Source: Lophius americanus (taxonomy: Eukaryota > Chordata > Actinopteri > Lophiiformes > Lophiidae). Taken from it: 64,000 bases of DNA. A program made the translations under genes and the position numbers. The stretch's first letter is position 1, and each line of letters opens with the position of its first letter. The notes below the pieces were generated by a model. The model made no database searches. It had not been told where the DNA came from and saw nothing but the letters and a program-made list of their open reading frames with translations. The stretch is from the NCBI GenBank assembly GCA_037951165.1, contig JBBDHG010000156.1, forward strand, positions 124,001 through 188,000. The letters are read 5' to 3'. Below, in pieces: positions 47,963 through 58,066 of the stretch.

Positions 47963-48870
47963 TCATTCAGACCAGCTCTTTGTGTGTTATATTTTTACGA
48001 AACAAAATTCCAAGAAACGAGGGGAAATAAAATGCCGCTCTGTGAATGGCAGATAACACACATTTCAAACAGAGTCTTCTTACAAAATCAGATCATCAGA
48101 TGTAAGAAAAGGTTTTGGTTTTTGTCTGTCGCGACCCTTAGATGCATGAAAAGCTAGAAAAAACCCTGAAACTGAGAAAAAGGATGTGTTCAGTTAGACT
48201 GTACATCTATAGAAGTCTCCAGACTGTTTTTTTTTTGTTTTCCTTCTTTTTTTTTTAATTATCAGCTCAAACTCTGTGAAAGAAAATTCTTCATCGTTCG
48301 ATGTGAAAACTTTTGAAGTAAGTGCTCACAATAATGTGCTCTGGTTTACACACATAGTTTTGATAAAATAATCTTGGTGTTGGACGGCATGGTCAAATTC
48401 AGAAATGTTGCCCATTTAAAGTGCTTCACAATGTTTGCGCTGTTGCAAGTCGTCAAAACAATAACTAATAAATATGTAAAAACTCAAGGCATTCAAATAA
48501 GCAACAGAAATTTTAATAATGGGATATATTTTGAACTTAAATACCACAGTTATACAAGCCATTGCACATCGTCACGTGATATATATTTGTATACAGTGTT
48601 TCCTTTTTCTTTCAGAATAGCTTCGAGCAGACGGCTTTGATTCAGAGAGGTTTCAGATCAACAACATAAAATAAAATCCTGATCTCTTCTATTTGAGAGT
48701 TTTTAAGGGGGTGAGGAGTTGCCGCCAAAACCGTCTCCGAGTCTTGATGCGTTCACTCAAGTGCTAAAATCAGTAGTGGTTGGGTGTCCTGGGGTTACAG
48801 GTAGCAGGTGAAGACTAGAACTGTGGTGGTGGAACTGTGAGTTTCTGTGTGTGTTTCATCTTTTGGCTGT

Positions 48871-48886
48871 GCTGGGGGGGGGGGGG
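48871..48886. repeat. G(14-15) run in the skor1 3' UTR
   Basis: A homopolymer tract shortly after the stop codon (C-rich in the mRNA). Its length may be an assembly estimate. Confidence 0.8.
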
Positions 48887-48919
48887 TTCAGGAGATGCAG
48901 GTCGGATTCTAGGCGGGCA

Positions 48920-49017
48920 CTAGGGGGGCAGCAGCGGAGGTTTGAAGGTGCAGGCTCCGGTACACTGACGAGGGGTGAGCATCTTGCAGGAGAAATGATG
49001 AAGGGCGTCGTGAGCTT
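48920..49017 (-). CDS. skor1: skor1 last coding exon (C-terminus)
   Basis: Acceptor CCTTCCCAG, then EAHDALHHFSCKMLTPRQCT, GACTFKPPLLPP and stop TAG at 48922-48920. It corresponds to the human C-terminus HFSCKMLTPRHCTG...FKPPLLP with one extra proline. Confidence 0.95.
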
Positions 49018-52000
49018 CTGGGAAGGAACAAGTCCATCAGTGAGAAGATGCAAACAAACACAGTCACGGCTCATTGCTGACCACACAGGTGAGGGCGGGT
49101 TAATCAAAGATATCAGCATATAAACCACCACGTTTTATCAGGTCTTTCTTAAATCAATACTCACAGTCCCATCTCGTTAGCCTCTTTAGACATTCTGAAT
49201 GTGACCATTACGAGATCCAGAGATCTGTTCCTGGTTTTAGTTCAAGAGATTAGGACAAATTCTGCTGTTTGTGTTTTGTTTACAGATGTTCCAGAAATCA
49301 GACAGATCAAGGGAGACGCTTCTGTAAGAAATAGTTATTTTATGCTTTATTAAGCACAGCTCGGCTACATTTGAACAGAATTTCCAGATGATGAGTGAAT
49401 GAATTAAGGCAAAGTGATTTTAGTCTGATCATTGGATGTTTGAGTTACAAACCTCACGTTTGTCATGATTTATTATATGCCTCAAAAGTGGGTTAGGGTT
49501 AGGACACGATGGAATCATCACTGCCGCGTCTGCCGCCGCCGCTGTATCCTTCGCTTGAACGCGATAACTCAAAAACTATTTCATGGATCATTTTCAAATT
49601 TCATACCTTCAGAGGACTTAGTGCGAGGAAGAACTGGAATGATTTTGTGAAAGGTCGGTTGTATATTTCCAACACTAGACAGAGCTCTATCTCCAAAAGT
49701 TTCGGGGCTATAATTTCTCAAAGGTTGGTCCCATTTAGTCAACATTTGCTGGACTATGAATCGCCTCGAGGAGATCTACGACGCATGTATCATATTTGTA
49801 CTACACAGGAGGATTGGGGGCTTTTGGGTAATATAACCTTGCTGTCAGGAATAATCCTAGCCCTAGCTCACAGTTTCTTTTTTGTTGCATTTTGTAACAA
49901 GTACATTCATTAAGTCATTCATCGTCTGTTACTTCGTATCCCGTTTAGGGCAGCAAGGGGGCTGGAGCCTCTCCCAGCTGACGCTCAGTTCACCCTGCAC
50001 ATGTCGCCAGTTCATCACAGGATAAACACATAGAGACATTTTCATAGTCACCAATATATCACCTATATGGCATTTCCTTGTACTTCGGTAGAAAGCCTGG
50101 GGACCCAAATGCAGCACGGTGGGAAACATGCAAACTCCACACAGAAAGGCCCCCAAGGCCAAAAGGGGATCTGAGCCCAGAACCTTTTTCCAGTGGAACA
50201 CCTAAGCTACAATTGAAGCCACCATGCTGCCCTTGTTAATCATGTGTCTCTTCAGTACATCCACGTTTCCACTCTGCCCCCTAATATTTGGGAGATTTCT
50301 GTGGAAAAGGCATGGATCATCATTCACGCCGTTTTTGAAACAGATCTTTACTTTGGCTCTTCACACACGCAGCATCTCATATTACTGAGAGCAGATCTGC
50401 ACCGTGACTCCATCTTTTTACCAGAAGTGCTGATGAAGAGCAGAGAATGTAGTCGGTATGCCACTTCTGTATCAGAATTGGTAAAACGGTGATGGAGGCG
50501 TTCGTTTGTTGAAGTGCTTGACGATCGGTCATTTTTTGGGGCGGAATTTGAATTATTCAAATATTCATTTATTACATATTACTACATAGACGCCTGCAAT
50601 GGAAAAAAGATTTTTTTTAAATCCTTCATAATTGGTGGTAGCTGTGGTGGCCAGAACTTCACTGTAAAAAAATATAGTGACCATGTAGAAGACATTACGG
50701 TAAACAAGCATTCAGGTGACGGCCCCCTAAACTACGTGAATTTGAATTATTTATTGCTGAGAATAGTGACTGTTAGATCGGAATTCATACGTAAAGAAGG
50801 AAAAAGTACATGTGGACACGTGAGCATTGTTTTAAGACAGGCGTGACAAAATATGAACATGATCAATCATTGGTGCAAACATCGATCACAGGATATGTTG
50901 AAATAAAAAAAAAGTAGCACTTGCATATTTATATTTGTAGGCAAAAAATGATATGTGTTCCTTTTTTTCAATTGTTTTTGGCCCCATGTAAGATTACCTT
51001 TCAGCTTCTGCTGTATTGCATAGCGAGCCTTTCTCTCTTGGTCCAACTCACTGCACAAAGAGTCTATCCAAAAATAATAAATGAATGAAAAAAAAAAGGG
51101 GTCAAAAAAGGAATAAAAAAAGGAAAAAAAAAAAGAAAATGTGAGTTGCTGTTAGATTCTTAACTGGAGGCGTGTAACGTCTGCCATTTGCCCCCAAGGT
51201 ATTTAGAGTGACCCCTCTGTGTACTTGAAGCCTGTATTTAAACTATGGTAACATTAAACCAATCCTTTAAGGAGTGGCATTAGTTGCTGTCTACTGCATG
51301 TAACTGATACAGCGCCACATTATGGTCTGTCCATTCAATTTTCCAGAGCATGATTTAGGAGAAAATAACCTTTGCAAACAAAACAATGTGGTTTCAGTTA
51401 CACCTTTGGATGTCTCAAAATTTACTCCGCTGCAGGAGAATGAAGGAGGTTTACAGGAATAAGGCAGGACGCAATCCGCCAATACTTCAATATGCAAGTG
51501 TCACTTTTCCTTTCTTTTATAGTTCAGATTGATTGAATGTATAATTTGACCATTTTTCTGTCGTTAAAAATCTTCCCCACATAAACCTAAAGCGCTACAC
51601 CTGCTTAGCGCTCGTGATCTATGGAGGCCGAGAGAACGGAGAGAGACCCACCTCGAACGATCTGCAGCTGCTGGACCATTTCCTCTCTGTAGGACAGCTC
51701 ACGCTTCATTTGATCCTGAAAATTATCTGAAGAGTAAGGCCACATCAGGTCTGACACATTCCTGGATTTAAAGGACAGAATGACTCTCTGTTCTTCAAAC
51801 ATCTGGATGTGAGCACAGGGTTACGTATTCAAAGCCACCAATTCATCATCCCTCTGTGTCTCGGCGTCCACACGGCCCTGTCCTACCTTTTAAATGCTGG
51901 AACTCCCTCTCCAGCTTTTTCCTCAGCTCCACTTGTTCCACCAGCTGCTTCTGCAATTCCTCTGCAAAAACCAAAAGGAGTCCTGTTTTTTTTCCATGTG

Positions 52001-55000
52001 CGGAAAGGAAAGCGTGTGATCCACAGAGCTAACAGGAGAAGGAGTTAACTGAAGCTTAAAAGTCTGTCTATGACACTGTTGGACATGTTATATGGTCTAC
52101 AATCAAAAAAGTGAAAGTTCTGAGTTGTTTCATTCAATGAATATCCCTTTAGCTTATTTAATTAATGTACGTGTGTTAGCCTTTTGAACTTGAGCCTATT
52201 GTATCAGGTGTAACTTGAAACTACAACTTGTTTAACCCTTAAAAGCTTATTGGTTGGACATAACATAACACATTTGACTGAAAAACAGGATCAAAGCAGC
52301 ACATTAAGTTGGTCCAACATTACTTCATGTAGCACAGATTAGAGTTAATAAAATGGCAAAGTTTAAGTAATTGTTGACATATCTGGATTAATTATATTCA
52401 TTTCAGTGTGTTATTACCATTTTGTTTATTAGACCGGTGCAATTTTATGCCCTTCAGAACTTCTGCCCTATTATAAAATCCTACTTTTATTAAAATACAT
52501 TTCAGGCTCTACTTTATGGTGCAGCTGTGTTCCATTTCATGCATGTTTAAATATATGAAGACAAAATAAAAATAATATGAACTGTAAAAATTGTGAATGG
52601 TAAAAAACTTTCAAATGGCAACGGTAAAACAGTACGAATCTCCAAATAGTATTTCACCATGTTATACAGAAAATTATTTTAAATAAATAAGCAATAATAA
52701 CTTTTCAGAAATGTGGAAAACACAGAATTTGCTTTGCAAATACAAACTTTTGGAACAAAAACAGCATAAATGGATTGTAATTCACTGTTACATTATTTAA
52801 TTAACTATGTAAGCATAAACATGTTGACATTATTTGTTTTTTTCATGGTAATTTACCGTTATGTCTATGGTCCTTTTATTTTTTACGGTAAAATTCTCGG
52901 GTAACCACAGCTGCCGGTATTATATATATTTCTACATATAAAATATTTTTACAGGGTGTTTCTCTGTTATTTCTGATCATGTAAAAAAACAAACTGCCCC
53001 TCAAATTTACAATATAAACAGTGTATTGAAAAAGTATTGGACCCCATCCTGGTTTCTTTCATTTTGCTGATTTTGGAACAAAGCCAGGATCGCAACATGG
53101 AAAGCAGGGTAAAATCATCAATTATTATTATTTTTTTTTTCAAAAGGGAAAGAGATTATTGATTTAAAAATGACAAGCATTTGAAAAAAATTTTTTTTTA
53201 AATCCATATAATTTACAGTAAAATAGTAACAGCTGTGATTGCCAGAATTTCACTGTAAAAAAACAAAAAAAACAACAAAAAACGTTGAAAAGACATTATG
53301 ATAAATTAGCATTAAAGAGAATAACGCACAACCTCTTCACGAGGACATTCCGTTTCAATGCGGTGATTGATGATCATAAAACTATAATCTATCCATCTCT
53401 GATTGGACTTATTTCTTCTCTCTAGCAGCTTGGTTCCACTTGCTGTGATATATTTGAAACCTGGGCTCGCGCTGATTGATGTGGGTTCGGTAAACCCTCT
53501 TCCGGTGCCTTCACGTCCCTGATAACAACCGTTTCACCGCCGCCCTCGCGCTGCTGCTGCCGCAGTAATTGTCATTCATCGCCCCGAGGTTGAGGCGATA
53601 ATAATGGAGTCCCAGGGTTTTTCCAAGCGTTGTAAAATAATTAGCTGCCGTGCCTCGGGGTTATGGCTCTGTTCGTTAAAATATTAATAGCCTATAAACG
53701 ATTTCCTCTTACAATAATAAGCCAAAACTCCCACATCTCGTGATTAAGTGTTAACAACTATGGAAACACTTTAGGGCCTCCGAAAATGTAAATCCACATT
53801 CAGATTTAGGGAAGTCATCTTCAGCAGGCCCTGGGCATTTAGCTGCATATTAAATGAGGGGGAATTCAATATTTATTATTATTACTATTATTATAACAGG
53901 CGACTGGACACACTTGAAAACCAGTCGATCTAAATGTATGTGTACAAGTTCAGACATTTAACCTAAATAATAAAAACGTATATTAATTAAATTCAATTAC
54001 ATTCATTTTGTTAATAGCAAATAAATATCAATATTTATCAAAATGTAGGGGACTTTGCATGTAATTTATATTTATTCACGTTGATAATTGTACCCAAATT
54101 ACAATGAAAACAGGAATGATTAATGATGATGATAACTTTCATCTCCAGTTTTTTTTCTCTTCTTTCTGATGCTTAAAACCGGCTCTTACCTTTGGCCATG
54201 TTCTCCAGGTCCCTCTCATGGACGCTGATGTCGATGCGTAAAGCTCCATCCGCTGCACAAAAAACACTACAACTCATTGTTTCACCTAAAAATGTGTAAT
54301 TACAATGTTATAACGGCGTGTGGGGAAATAAACAGCTATGGGGTGCAGGATAAAAAAATAAAGATCAGGTTTGAAAACCTTGTTTGTCCTTTTGCTCCTG
54401 CTGGGATGTTGCAGTGCGTTGATTCTGCATTTCAGACATGAGATGAAAACCTAAACATAAACAAGCGACACATATTTTATTTAACGCCCAGATTTAGATT
54501 AATAACCGTATCAGAGATGAGTCACGTAATTACCGTTAGATCTGCCCGATTGTTTGGAGCCAAACGACGGAGGGTCGTTGAGAGGCACGTGACCGTCCTT
54601 TTCACGAGCGTACACCTGTAAAATGAGGCGCACACTCGTGTTTAATAACACACACTAATTATGCGTCATTAAGAGCAATTCTTCGCATAATTGTGGCCTT
54701 TCATTTTCTTCAAAGCCCTAATGATTCTATATCTAAGATGTTGAACTGCTTTTTTTTAACATTCATGTTTTTAATTTGGGGTAAAATATCTCATTTAAAC
54801 AGACACAGAAATGATTTTAATATGAATAAATACAACAAATCCATAAAAACAAAATAAAGGTAAATAACGGTTTGCTGTAAAATAGCCAGATTTAGATAAA
54901 TGAATATAAATTAAATTGGGTTTTTGATGATCAATTTATGTTTGAAATTTTTGGTGCATTTAATCTCGATATTTTATCAAAACATTACGACCATCTTTTT

Positions 55001-56953
55001 TCTTTTTAACCGTTATTATGTTTGGAAAGTGCGTTACGTCACAGATCTTCATCTGACTGGTCATTTAATCTTGACTAGGTTTTTATCTGCCTTCTCTCTG
55101 CCCTCTCCTCTCCACATAAAATCATCTTCTCCACTGCTGTGACAACCCAAATTCACCCACGAGGACCATTAAAGGCGCATTTCATCTAATCTCACCTCAT
55201 GGAGAGGAGATCCGTTTCGCAGCCGTTTGTCCTCATCTGATGACACGGTGCGCACAGAGTCCGCCGGTGATGCCGCAGCCTCCCTGGGGCTGGAGGCATC
55301 AGGCTGGTCCTGGTTCTCCTCGGGACCAGAGGAAGAGACCCGGTCCGGGACAGGTGAGTCATGTTGATCCCCTCTCGACAAGCTGTGGATTGGCTCGTCT
55401 TCGTCTTGCCCTCGGTTGGACTCCACATCCACATCCGGGTCGTCGTCGTCATCCACCACGCTCTCCCTCTCCGGTGACACCGATCTGTAACTGGAGCTCT
55501 CACTGATAAAATCCGGAGACAGGTAGCCAGGCCGCGCGCCATAGCCGTCCCGGTTGCCATAGAGTTTTGCGATGGTCTCCGCGTCTTTGACCACGGGTCT
55601 GAAGGCCGATATGTAGCTGATCTTCCGATGGGCGGTGTCGTCCACTGATTTGTCCTCGTCGTTCCTGATGATGGAGGACTGGGAGCTGGAGCAGCGCTCT
55701 CCTCCGTCCTGCTGAGGGTGCGGGTGGTGGTTGCTGTCTTTGGGTGTGTTTGCGCCCCGGTCGCTTTGGTCCGATAAGTCCAGCTCGCCCTGTCGGACGC
55801 ATGGCAGCTCTGGGAGAGATTTGGGTGGAGACCCCGGGTAGGGGGGCAAGGGCAGGCCGCCAGCTGAGGGCCAGAACATTGAGAAAGCAGGGTAGAGGGA
55901 GTCCTTCGCGCCCGGCCAGAAGACACCAGAGACGTTGGTTTTGGACGCGTCGGGAAGGCTGTCACTCTTTTTCTGACACAGTCCATAACCCGGGAAACCA
56001 TAGGGGTGGTGGGGGAAAAGAGGAGGGGGGATTTTTTGAAGCATGCCAAAGTTCTTGCTGGGCACTGGGATGACTGGGTACGTCCGCGTGCCGGCCCCCA
56101 GACTCATGTTATTGTTCCCCTGATCCTCTTCACAGCGTAAAGTTTTATGAGGGATCTCTGGGGAACTTTTTTGGGTCAGACTGGACGAATGCTGTGATTT
56201 CATGGAGGACATACTCGAGCCGCTCATGGGCAGAGTCCTTTTCCTACTCCCCCCGTTGAACATGGCCTTAACATCCTCCCACGCGTGGTTAATGTCATCA
56301 GACTTGGTATCTGTCAGTTTCAGGTGGCGCCTCCAGGAGTTGAAGTTGGCCGCGTCCGGCTGCAGGTACTTGGACTCTGAGGTGCGGTGGGAGTGGAAAA
56401 TGAATTTGTTGGGGGAGAAATACATGTTGCAGAAGCTGCACTTGATGCACTTTGCTCTGGAGCTGTTATATCTGGCGGGGATGAAGCTGCCCCTGCAGCC
56501 CCACGCGCATTCGTGGGACACGTCAAAGGCGAAATTTTCCGGCAGCTTTGGGGGGGAGTGCGCCCCCAGGAAAGACTTGCAGAGCCTCTCGGCCTCTCGT
56601 TTAGTGATCATTCCACAGCGTCTGGAGGAGATGGGCATGGCCCCCGCGCGCCGCAGGAGCTCCAGCTGGACCGGGGTGCACTGCACGCACGTGATCCCCA
56701 GAGCAACGCGGCGGTTGTGGATCTCGTTGTAGCTGTAGTTTTTCAGCAAGGTGTTAGAAATCTGCGCCAGACAGAGTCTCTCCTTACCGTCTATGACCAG
56801 AGACACGATGGGCACCCCGTACAGGGTGGTCTCACTCACTTGGTTTGGTTTGTGGGTGCTCGGGCTGGAAAAGCTCTGGGTGTCCTGCTTAGAGCCGGGG
56901 GAGGAGGTGGCGTCTCGTCCCGAGTCTCGAAGCTGTCCGGGCATCGACTCCAT
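48920..56953 (-). CDS. skor1: skor1, SKI family transcriptional corepressor 1
   Basis: SKOR1 (also LBXCOR1, CORL1) is a nuclear corepressor that works with the homeobox protein LBX1 in dorsal spinal cord neurons and can bind SMADs. The coding join is 56953-55196, 54615-54534, 54450-54379, 54252-54190, 51961-51887, 51726-51652, 51063-50998, 49017-48920. This totals 2289 nt, 762 residues and a TAG stop. The Ski/Sno/Dac domain spans about residues 42-130 (LYGVPIVSLVIDGKERLCLA, NEIHNRRVALGITCVQCTP) and a SMAD4-binding SAND-like region about 140-235 (HECAWGCRGSFIPARYNSS, CxxC pairs, FIFHSHR). A proline- and acid-rich middle follows, with YISAFRPVVKDAETIAKLYG and a VDVESN motif. The C-terminal coiled coil spans about 640-731. 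It is shorter than human SKOR1 because alanine/glycine runs are missing. SKOR1 is preferred over SKOR2 by the middle, the C-terminus and the neighbour pias1. Confidence 0.95.
49500..49880 (+). repeat. Modular repeat, fourth copy, in the last skor1 intron
   Basis: GATAACTCAAAAACTATTTC, GGATCATTTTCAAAT, GTGCGAGGAAGAACT, GGTCCCATTTAGTC, CTCGAGGAGATCTA and AACCTTGCTGTCAGG match copies A and B (for example ATAACTCAAAAAAATGTAAT and GAGTGCGAGGAAGAACTCC at 39828-39900). The orientation is opposite to skor1. Confidence 0.7.
49915..50240 (-). mobile_element. Common teleost interspersed repeat (TCGCCAGTTCATCACAGG type)
   Basis: GGCTGGAGCCTCTCCCAGCTGACG, CACATGTCGCCAGTTCATCACAGG, ACATGCAAACTCCACACAGAAAGGCCC, and CAGAACCTTTTTCC near an ACCATGCTGCCC end are in the order of a very abundant fish repeat. 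It is non-coding here. The class is uncertain, and the strand is assigned arbitrarily. Confidence 0.75.
50600..50720. repeat. TTCACTGTAAAAAAA-type repeat, copy 1
   Basis: GTAGCTGTGGTGGCCAGAACTTCACTGTAAAAAAATA and GAAGACATTACGGTAAACAAGC are shared with 53200-53320. The family is rich in TACAGTAAAA and ACGGTAAA words. Confidence 0.6.
50998..51063 (-). CDS. skor1: skor1 coding exon 8 (coiled coil)
   Basis: Acceptor TTTTTGGATAG, then SLCSELDQERKARYAIQQKL and K, donor GTAATC. 66 bp, phase 1 to 1. Nearly identical to human. Confidence 0.95.
51652..51726 (-). CDS. skor1: skor1 coding exon 7 (coiled coil)
   Basis: Acceptor TTACTCTTCAG, then DNFQDQMKRELSYREEMVQQ followed by LQIVR, donor GTGGGT. Nearly identical to the human segment. 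75 bp, phase 1 to 1. Confidence 0.95.
51887..51961 (-). CDS. skor1: skor1 coding exon 6 (coiled coil)
   Basis: Acceptor TTTTTGCAG, then EELQKQLVEQVELRKKLERE followed by FQHLK, donor GTAGGA. 75 bp, phase 1 to 1. Heptad-like leucine spacing marks the coiled coil. Confidence 0.93.
52595..52965. repeat. TTTACGGTAAAATTC-type repeat, copy 2
   Basis: TTTACGGTAAAATTCTCGGGTAACCACAGCTGCCGGTATT lies at about 52880-52920, with TAATTTACCGTTATG and AACGGTAAAACAGTA around it. It is the same family as 50600 and 53200, in inverted or partial form. Confidence 0.55.
53018..53160. mobile_element. Tc1-like terminal fragment
   Basis: GTGTATTGAAAAAGTATTGGACCCC resembles GTGAAGAAGTATTGGACCCC at 43806, followed by CATTTTGCTGATTTTGG. 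Only the terminus is present. Confidence 0.5.
53200..53320. repeat. TTCACTGTAAAAAAAC-type repeat, copy 3
   Basis: TTTACAGTAAAATAGTAACAGCTGTGATTGCCAGAATTTCACTGTAAAAAAAC and AAGACATTATGATAAATTAGC correspond closely to 50620-50715. Confidence 0.6.
53400..53850. promoter_or_regulatory. skor1: Candidate conserved element in skor1 intron 5
   Basis: A GC-richer, repeat-free block lies inside a repeat-rich AT intron. It has words such as GTAATTGTCATTCATCGCCCC, AATAATTAGCTGCCGTGCC, AATATTAATAGCCTATAAACG and TCGTGATTAAGTGTTAA. It has no coding frame and no splice-framed exon. The density of homeodomain cores suggests an intronic enhancer. Conservation is not tested. Confidence 0.45.
54190..54252 (-). 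CDS. skor1: skor1 coding exon 5
   Basis: Acceptor TTTTGTGCAG, then DGALRIDISVHERDLENMAK, donor GTAAGA. It matches the human segment EDGLTLDVTG...EKDIENLAR. 63 bp, phase 1 to 1. Confidence 0.9.
54379..54450 (-). CDS. skor1: skor1 coding exon 4
   Basis: Acceptor TTATGTTTAG, then FHLMSEMQNQRTATSQQEQK in frame, donor GTTTTC. The donor is weak beyond GT. The exon is 72 bp, phase 1 to 1, so skipping it keeps the frame. Its sequence is little conserved, and the exon is supported mainly by frame and position. Confidence 0.65.
54534..54615 (-). CDS. skor1: skor1 coding exon 3
   Basis: Acceptor TTTTACAG, then VYAREKDGHVPLNDPPSFGS in frame with the GAG before it, and donor GTAATT. The segment VYAREKDGHV corresponds to human VFAPERDEHV. 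82 bp, phase 0 to 1. Confidence 0.9.
55196..56953 (-). CDS. skor1: skor1 coding exon 2 (large exon, residues 1-586)
   Basis: The exon starts at an acceptor TTGATTGACAG (first exonic base 56963). The first ATG after it is at 56953 (MESMPGQLRDSGRDATSSPG), which aligns with the human start MEAL...; the more upstream ATG at 56974 lies in the intron. It ends CAT GAG with donor GTGAGA at 55195 (phase 0). Conserved residues include the whole Ski/Sno core and the zinc-binding Cys/His set (C149, C153, C169, C172, C175, H187, H189 by my count). The exon is GC- and CpG-rich, so several long open frames on both strands overlap it; these are shadows. Confidence 0.95.
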
Positions 56954-56963
56954 CCCTGGAAGC

Positions 56964-56973
56964 CTGTCAATCA
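56964..56973 (-). promoter_or_regulatory. skor1: Perfect PBX-MEIS composite motif at the skor1 exon 2 acceptor
   Basis: The minus strand reads TGATTGACAG, the PBX-MEIS/PREP heterodimer consensus, ending exactly at the AG of the splice acceptor 10 bp before the start codon. Part of the match (CAG) is imposed by the splice site. Binding is not shown. Confidence 0.45.
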
Positions 56974-57419
56974 AATCATAAGAGAAAGTGGTGACAAGGG
57001 GATCAGACTATAATAATTAATTCAGAATTAGGACTATGTATACAATTAAATATAATCAAAATAAAATAATACCCCAGTAAATATAGTTCATCTGCAAATT
57101 ATATGAATTGCGACAAAATTGGTTATTATTATGCATTGGAAAAATAAAAACGAAATAAAATCACAAACGTAAAACAACTGTGATCTTCCCCTTACTATTA
57201 TCATTATGTTTTAAGGGACATAAATATAATCAGCTCATTAACATGGGGCCTTTGGATGTAGATATTTCACAACAATAACAACAAACACGATATTTACATC
57301 AATAAAAAATAGAAGTAAAGTCACAGAAATCGGAATGCAATTTACTCATCATTATATGATCATTATCATTATACAAATCATAATAAAAGTACAGTATTTT
57401 ATTATATATTACAAATATA

Positions 57420-57960
57420 TGACCAACTATAGGCCTCTCCGGCTACTGGCAGGATGTGCTGCACTGAAAAGTGAAATCAATTATTAATGAATTCATTATT
57501 TGGGGTTTCGGTCCATTCCTCCGCATGTTTGTCCTCCCTTCGCAGGTTATTCGATGTGAATCTGCTGCTCCTCTTATCCTCAAATCGGCTCTGACTTCTC
57601 GGACAACTACTTAAGAGTCAGATAAGATCCTTACGCGCAGATCAGGACAGAAGGAGAGCGCAGCCTGAGCTGCGCCAATGCGCTTAGCGGGGAGGAAAAG
57701 AACAACTCTAAGCTGCTTTTCTGGTACTTACACTGATCCACGAGCGACTATTCCTATTGTTAATAAAAGACTAGCCCGAGATATAATTAAAGCTTCTGCG
57801 CAGATTAGCCGCAGACTGTTGCTCCACATTAGGGTGGAGGAGGCCTTCTCTCACGTCTCACCTGCGCCTCCACTTACTTTACGCATCTCCTCCCGGTCTT
57901 TACGTAGCGGCATTCGGAAACGATAAGCACCAATTAAACAAGTTTGGGTCGACTCACTTT
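57420..57960 (-). promoter_or_regulatory. skor1: CpG-rich block in skor1 intron 1
   Basis: The intron between the non-coding exon and exon 2 contains a CpG-richer block (TTACGCGCAGATCAGG, GAGCTGCGCCAATGCGCTTAGCGG, TACGTAGCGGCATTCGG) flanked by AT-rich sequence. It could be an extension of the promoter island or an alternative first exon. No open frame is supported. Confidence 0.35.
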
Positions 57961-58066
57961 CCAGCATTGTAGGAGTTATGAATTTATATGATGAATTAAG
58001 GCACACACACAAAAAAAAAATCCAGCTGTCATAATTTCACCCACACATTCTTAATTAAAAACATAC

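Noticed and set aside
47900..48157. 85-codon plus-strand frame antisense to the skor1 3' UTR
   Set aside because: No homology or conserved motif recognised; consistent with chance.
55192..56049. Long alternative frames over the skor1 large exon (285 codons minus, 176-208 codons plus)
   Set aside because: GC-rich coding sequence leaves other frames open. Only the 55196-56953 frame has homology and fitting splice sites.
56954..56974. Upstream ATG giving seven extra residues (MIDRLPG) for skor1
   Set aside because: It lies across the TTGACAG splice acceptor, so it is intronic if exon 2 is spliced as predicted. The family start aligns with the ATG at 56953.
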